NCBI RefSeq assembly: GCF_004327355.1
Contig: NZ_QJUM01000025.1
Coordinates: 1-64,000 of the forward strand
Source: Phytopseudomonas dryadis
GTDB taxonomy: Bacteria; Pseudomonadota; Gammaproteobacteria; Pseudomonadales; Pseudomonadaceae
Length of the DNA: 64,000 bases
Direction of reading: 5' to 3'
Positions within the stretch are counted from its first letter, which is position 1. The number at the start of each line of letters is the position of its first letter. Position numbers and translations under genes: made by a program. The notes under the pieces were generated by a model that was not told the DNA's origin, did no database searches, and was given only the letters and a program-made list of their open reading frames with translations. Shown here piece after piece: positions 61,921-64,000 of the stretch.

Positions 61921-63111
61921 ATGCTCAAGGGAATCAAGGTCGTCAGTTTCACTCATTACCTGCAGGGGCCTTCGGCGGTGCAGATGCTTGCCGACGCCGG
62001 CGCCGAGGTGGTCAAGATCGAGCCGCCGAAGGGCGCCTTCGAGCGCCACTGGTCAGGTCACGATGCCTTTCTCGACGGGGTCAGTGTGTTCTTCCTGCTG
62101 GCCAACCGCAACCAGCGCAGCATTTCCCTCGACCTGCGCAGCGAGGAGGGCAAGGTCATCGCCCTGAAGCTGATCGGCGAGGCCGACGTGCTGGTGGAGA
62201 ACTACCGTCCCGGGGTGCTCGACAAGCTGGGGTTCGGCTACGAGGCGATGAAGGCGCTGAATCCCGGCCTGGTCTACTGCTCCTGCACCGGCTACGGCAG
62301 CGACGGCCCCTATGTGCAGCGGCCCGGTCAGGATCTGCTGCTGCAGGCGATGAGCGGCCTGGCGATGCTCAGTGGCGACGGCGATCGCGCCCCGGTCGGG
62401 GTCGGTTCGGCGATCGTCGACCAGCACGCGGCGATCCTCGCCGCCTTCGGCGTCACCGCCGCGTTGCTGGCGCGCCAGCACAGCGGCCTGGGCCGGCGGG
62501 TGGAGAGCAACCTGCTCAACGCCGCCCTCGACCTGCAGATCGAACCCTTCAACTATTACCTGAACAAGGGCGAACTGTGGCCGCGCAGCACCCCGGCCAT
62601 GGGCTCGCGCTTCCACCCGGCGCCCTATGGCATCTACCGCACCGCGGACGGCTGGATCGCGATTTCCCTGAGCGCCATGGAACCGTTGTCCGCCGCCTTC
62701 GCCGAGCCGGAGCTGAAGGCTTATTCCAAGCATGACCAGTCCTACAAGCGCGAGGAGATCCATGCGCGGATCGCCAAGCTGTTGCTCGGCAAGGGCACCG
62801 AGCAGTGGTTCGCCATCTTCACCGAGCACGGCATCTGGCACGCGCCGGTCAACGACTACGCCCAGGTCGAGCAGGACCCGCAGGTGCAGTGGAACCGCAG
62901 CATCGTCGAATTCGACTACCCGCGCGCCGGCAAGGTGCGCCTGCTCAACCACCCGCTGCGCTACGACGGCGAGGTGCCGCCGCTGCGTCGGCCGCCACCG
63001 CTGCACGGCGAGCACTCGCGGGAAATCCTCGAGGAACTGGGCTACGACGCCGAGGCGATCGATGCGCTGCTGCAGCGAGCCGTGGTGATCGGTGCGGAGG
63101 AGCCGCGATGA
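61921..63111 (+). CDS. Family III CoA transferase (CaiB/BaiF-type)
   Basis: A 396-residue CoA transferase. Motifs are FTHYLQGPSAVQMLADAGAE, VVKIEPPKG, NRNQRSISLDLRSEEGK, VLVENYRPGVLDKLGFGYEA and the likely catalytic Asp in VGSAIVDQHAAILAAFGVTA. It probably activates the imported acid as its CoA thioester. It starts two bases after the dehydrogenase stop. Confidence 0.93.
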   Translation: MLKGIKVVSFTHYLQGPSAVQMLADAGAEVVKIEPPKGAFERHWSGHDAFLDGVSVFFLLANRNQRSISLDLRSEEGKVIALKLIGEADVLVENYRPGVLDKLGFGYEAMKALNPGLVYCSCTGYGSDGPYVQRPGQDLLLQAMSGLAMLSGDGDRAPVGVGSAIVDQHAAILAAFGVTAALLARQHSGLGRRVESNLLNAALDLQIEPFNYYLNKGELWPRSTPAMGSRFHPAPYGIYRTADGWIAISLSAMEPLSAAFAEPELKAYSKHDQSYKREEIHARIAKLLLGKGTEQWFAIFTEHGIWHAPVNDYAQVEQDPQVQWNRSIVEFDYPRAGKVRLLNHPLRYDGEVPPLRRPPPLHGEHSREILEELGYDAEAIDALLQRAVVIGAEEPR

Positions 63112-63545
63112 GTAGCATGCCGAATACCTTCGACGACCTGCAGGTGGATGACTGCCTCAGCCTCAGCCGCTCGATCAGCGCTGCCGACGTGGCACTGTTC
63201 GCCGAACTGTGCGGCGACGACAACCCGTTGCACATGGACGACGCCTTCGCCGCGGGCACCGCGTTCGGCCGCCGGGTGGTGCACGGCATGTTCTCCGCCG
63301 CGCTGATTTCCGCGGTGCATACCCGGCTGACCGGGCCGGGGTTCGTCTATGTCGGGCAGAACCTGAGTTTCAAGGGGCCGGTGCATATCGGCGATACCCT
63401 CAGCGTGGAGGTGCGGGTGGCGGAGAAGAAGGCGGCCAAGCAGGTGCTGGTCTGCGAAAGCCGGGTGGTCAACCAGAACGGGGTCAGCGTCGTCGAGGGA
63501 CGCTCGGCCCTGAAAGCCCTCGGCGCCGTCAGCCTTGACGCCTGA
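63108..63545 (+). CDS. MaoC-like (R)-hydratase (second copy)
   Basis: A 145-residue hotdog hydratase with the full catalytic motif (CGDDNPLHMDDAFAAGTAFG, RRVVHGMFSAALIS). It overlaps the CoA transferase by ATGA. Together with the first MaoC and the crotonase, it gives three hydratase-type enzymes in one operon. Confidence 0.92.
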   Translation: MSSMPNTFDDLQVDDCLSLSRSISAADVALFAELCGDDNPLHMDDAFAAGTAFGRRVVHGMFSAALISAVHTRLTGPGFVYVGQNLSFKGPVHIGDTLSVEVRVAEKKAAKQVLVCESRVVNQNGVSVVEGRSALKALGAVSLDA

Positions 63546-64000
63546 AGCGGCACTCGCCGCACAGCGCCGGAGCACCGTCACCGCCTATGGCGTACTGGCC
63601 TATGCGGTGCTGATCTGGGGCGCCAACGTCTCGGTGATCAAGCTGCTCACGGTCGACCTGCCGGCGCTGCCCCTGTCCGCGTTGCGCATGATCCTGGCGC
63701 TGCTGTGCATCTGTGCCATCTGCCTGCTGCGCGGTCAGCGCCTGGTGCGCATCGGCTGGCGCGACTGGGGCTGGCTGATCGGCGCCGGCGGGCTGATGGT
63801 GTATGCCCACCAGATTTTCCTGGCCCAGGGCGTAGCCACGTCGTCGGCCACCAATGGCGCACTGATTCTCGGCCTCAATCCGATCTTTTCCGTGCTGCTC
63901 GGCTACCTGCTGCTCGGCGAGCGGCAGACCCGACGCAGCCTGGTGGGCATCGCCCTGGGCCTGACCGGCGCGGCGCTGGTGGTGCTGCACGGTGGCGCGC
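63535..64000 (+). CDS. EamA/DMT-family transporter, cut by window edge
   Basis: An open frame to the window end encodes about 155 residues of an EamA (10-helix drug/metabolite transporter) protein: VLAYAVLIWGANVSVIKLLT, LSALRMILALLCICA, ATSSATNGALILGLNPIFSV, LLGYLLLGERQTRRSLVGIA. The likely start is TTG 63535 (LTPEAALAAQRRST), overlapping the MaoC stop; no strong ribosome-binding site is seen, so coupling is likely. The C-terminal half is outside the window. Confidence 0.8.
   Translation, partial: MTPEAALAAQRRSTVTAYGVLAYAVLIWGANVSVIKLLTVDLPALPLSALRMILALLCICAICLLRGQRLVRIGWRDWGWLIGAGGLMVYAHQIFLAQGVATSSATNGALILGLNPIFSVLLGYLLLGERQTRRSLVGIALGLTGAALVVLHGGA

Overview
The window is high-G+C chromosomal DNA of a Pseudomonas-type gammaproteobacterium. 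The evidence is gene content and order: hisB-hisH-hisA-hisF, an AsmA-mutY-yggX operon beside tRNA-Phe, a histidine/basic amino acid ABC operon, REPIN-type intergenic repeats and an OFA-family carrier. From memory, the his/mutY/ABC order resembles the P. aeruginosa PA5140-PA5155 neighbourhood, interrupted here by accessory blocks. No database search was run; all family calls come from reading motifs.

Layout. 1-65: the start of an IS5-family transposase, cut by the window edge. 0.2-2.8 kb: an XRE/MmyB-type regulator divergent from a drug-efflux MFS carrier. 2.9-4.6 kb: an ammonium transporter with a near-consensus sigma-54 promoter and a small membrane protein downstream. 4.7-6.5 kb: a short cytosolic PAS chemoreceptor, then six tandem 117-bp REPIN units. 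6.6-14.5 kb: a trimethylamine (TMA) block. tmm (TMA monooxygenase) and tdm (TMAO demethylase) form an operon. Divergent from it is a NarX/NarL-type kinase-regulator pair with a PAS-only protein, followed by a convergent formaldehyde-dehydrogenase-like gene. 14.8-20.3 kb: an uncharacterised two-gene cassette (zinc-ribbon/hydrolase plus partner), a DUF2231-type membrane protein with a sorbosone-dehydrogenase-like lipoprotein, a GFA-family enzyme and a TetR regulator.

20.5-27.8 kb is the most unusual stretch. A four-gene, end-to-end overlapping operon encodes a MoxR AAA+ ATPase, a small bpX5-like protein, a protein with a degenerate vWA-like segment and a beta-propeller, and a membrane-anchored bpX6-like propeller protein. 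This matches the predicted MoxR-vWA-beta-propeller ternary conflict systems. A small protein with a faint type III translocator-like stretch lies upstream, and tRNA-Thr lies downstream. A GNAT pseudogene with a (CCAG)7 tract follows.

29.1-42.1 kb: a methyltransferase and a four-gene amino acid ABC operon, then a signalling block. That block has a hybrid kinase divergent from a five-gene set: CHASE3-GAF kinase with three receiver domains, CheR, CheB, receiver-kinase and receiver. 42.2-44.8 kb: a small accessory patch with a higBA-type toxin-antitoxin pair and two operators, and a second divergent XRE pair beside tRNA-Phe. 45-55 kb: yggX, mutY, AsmA, a FAD oxidoreductase, an OFA carrier and the his genes. 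Three his-locus gaps share a heptamer-based inverted-repeat element. 55.4-64 kb: an AraC regulator divergent from a TRAP transporter and a run of CoA-thioester enzymes (MaoC, crotonase, acyl-CoA dehydrogenase, family III CoA transferase, MaoC), ending in an EamA transporter cut by the right edge. The gene set suggests import of an organic acid, CoA activation and beta-oxidation-like breakdown; the substrate is unknown.
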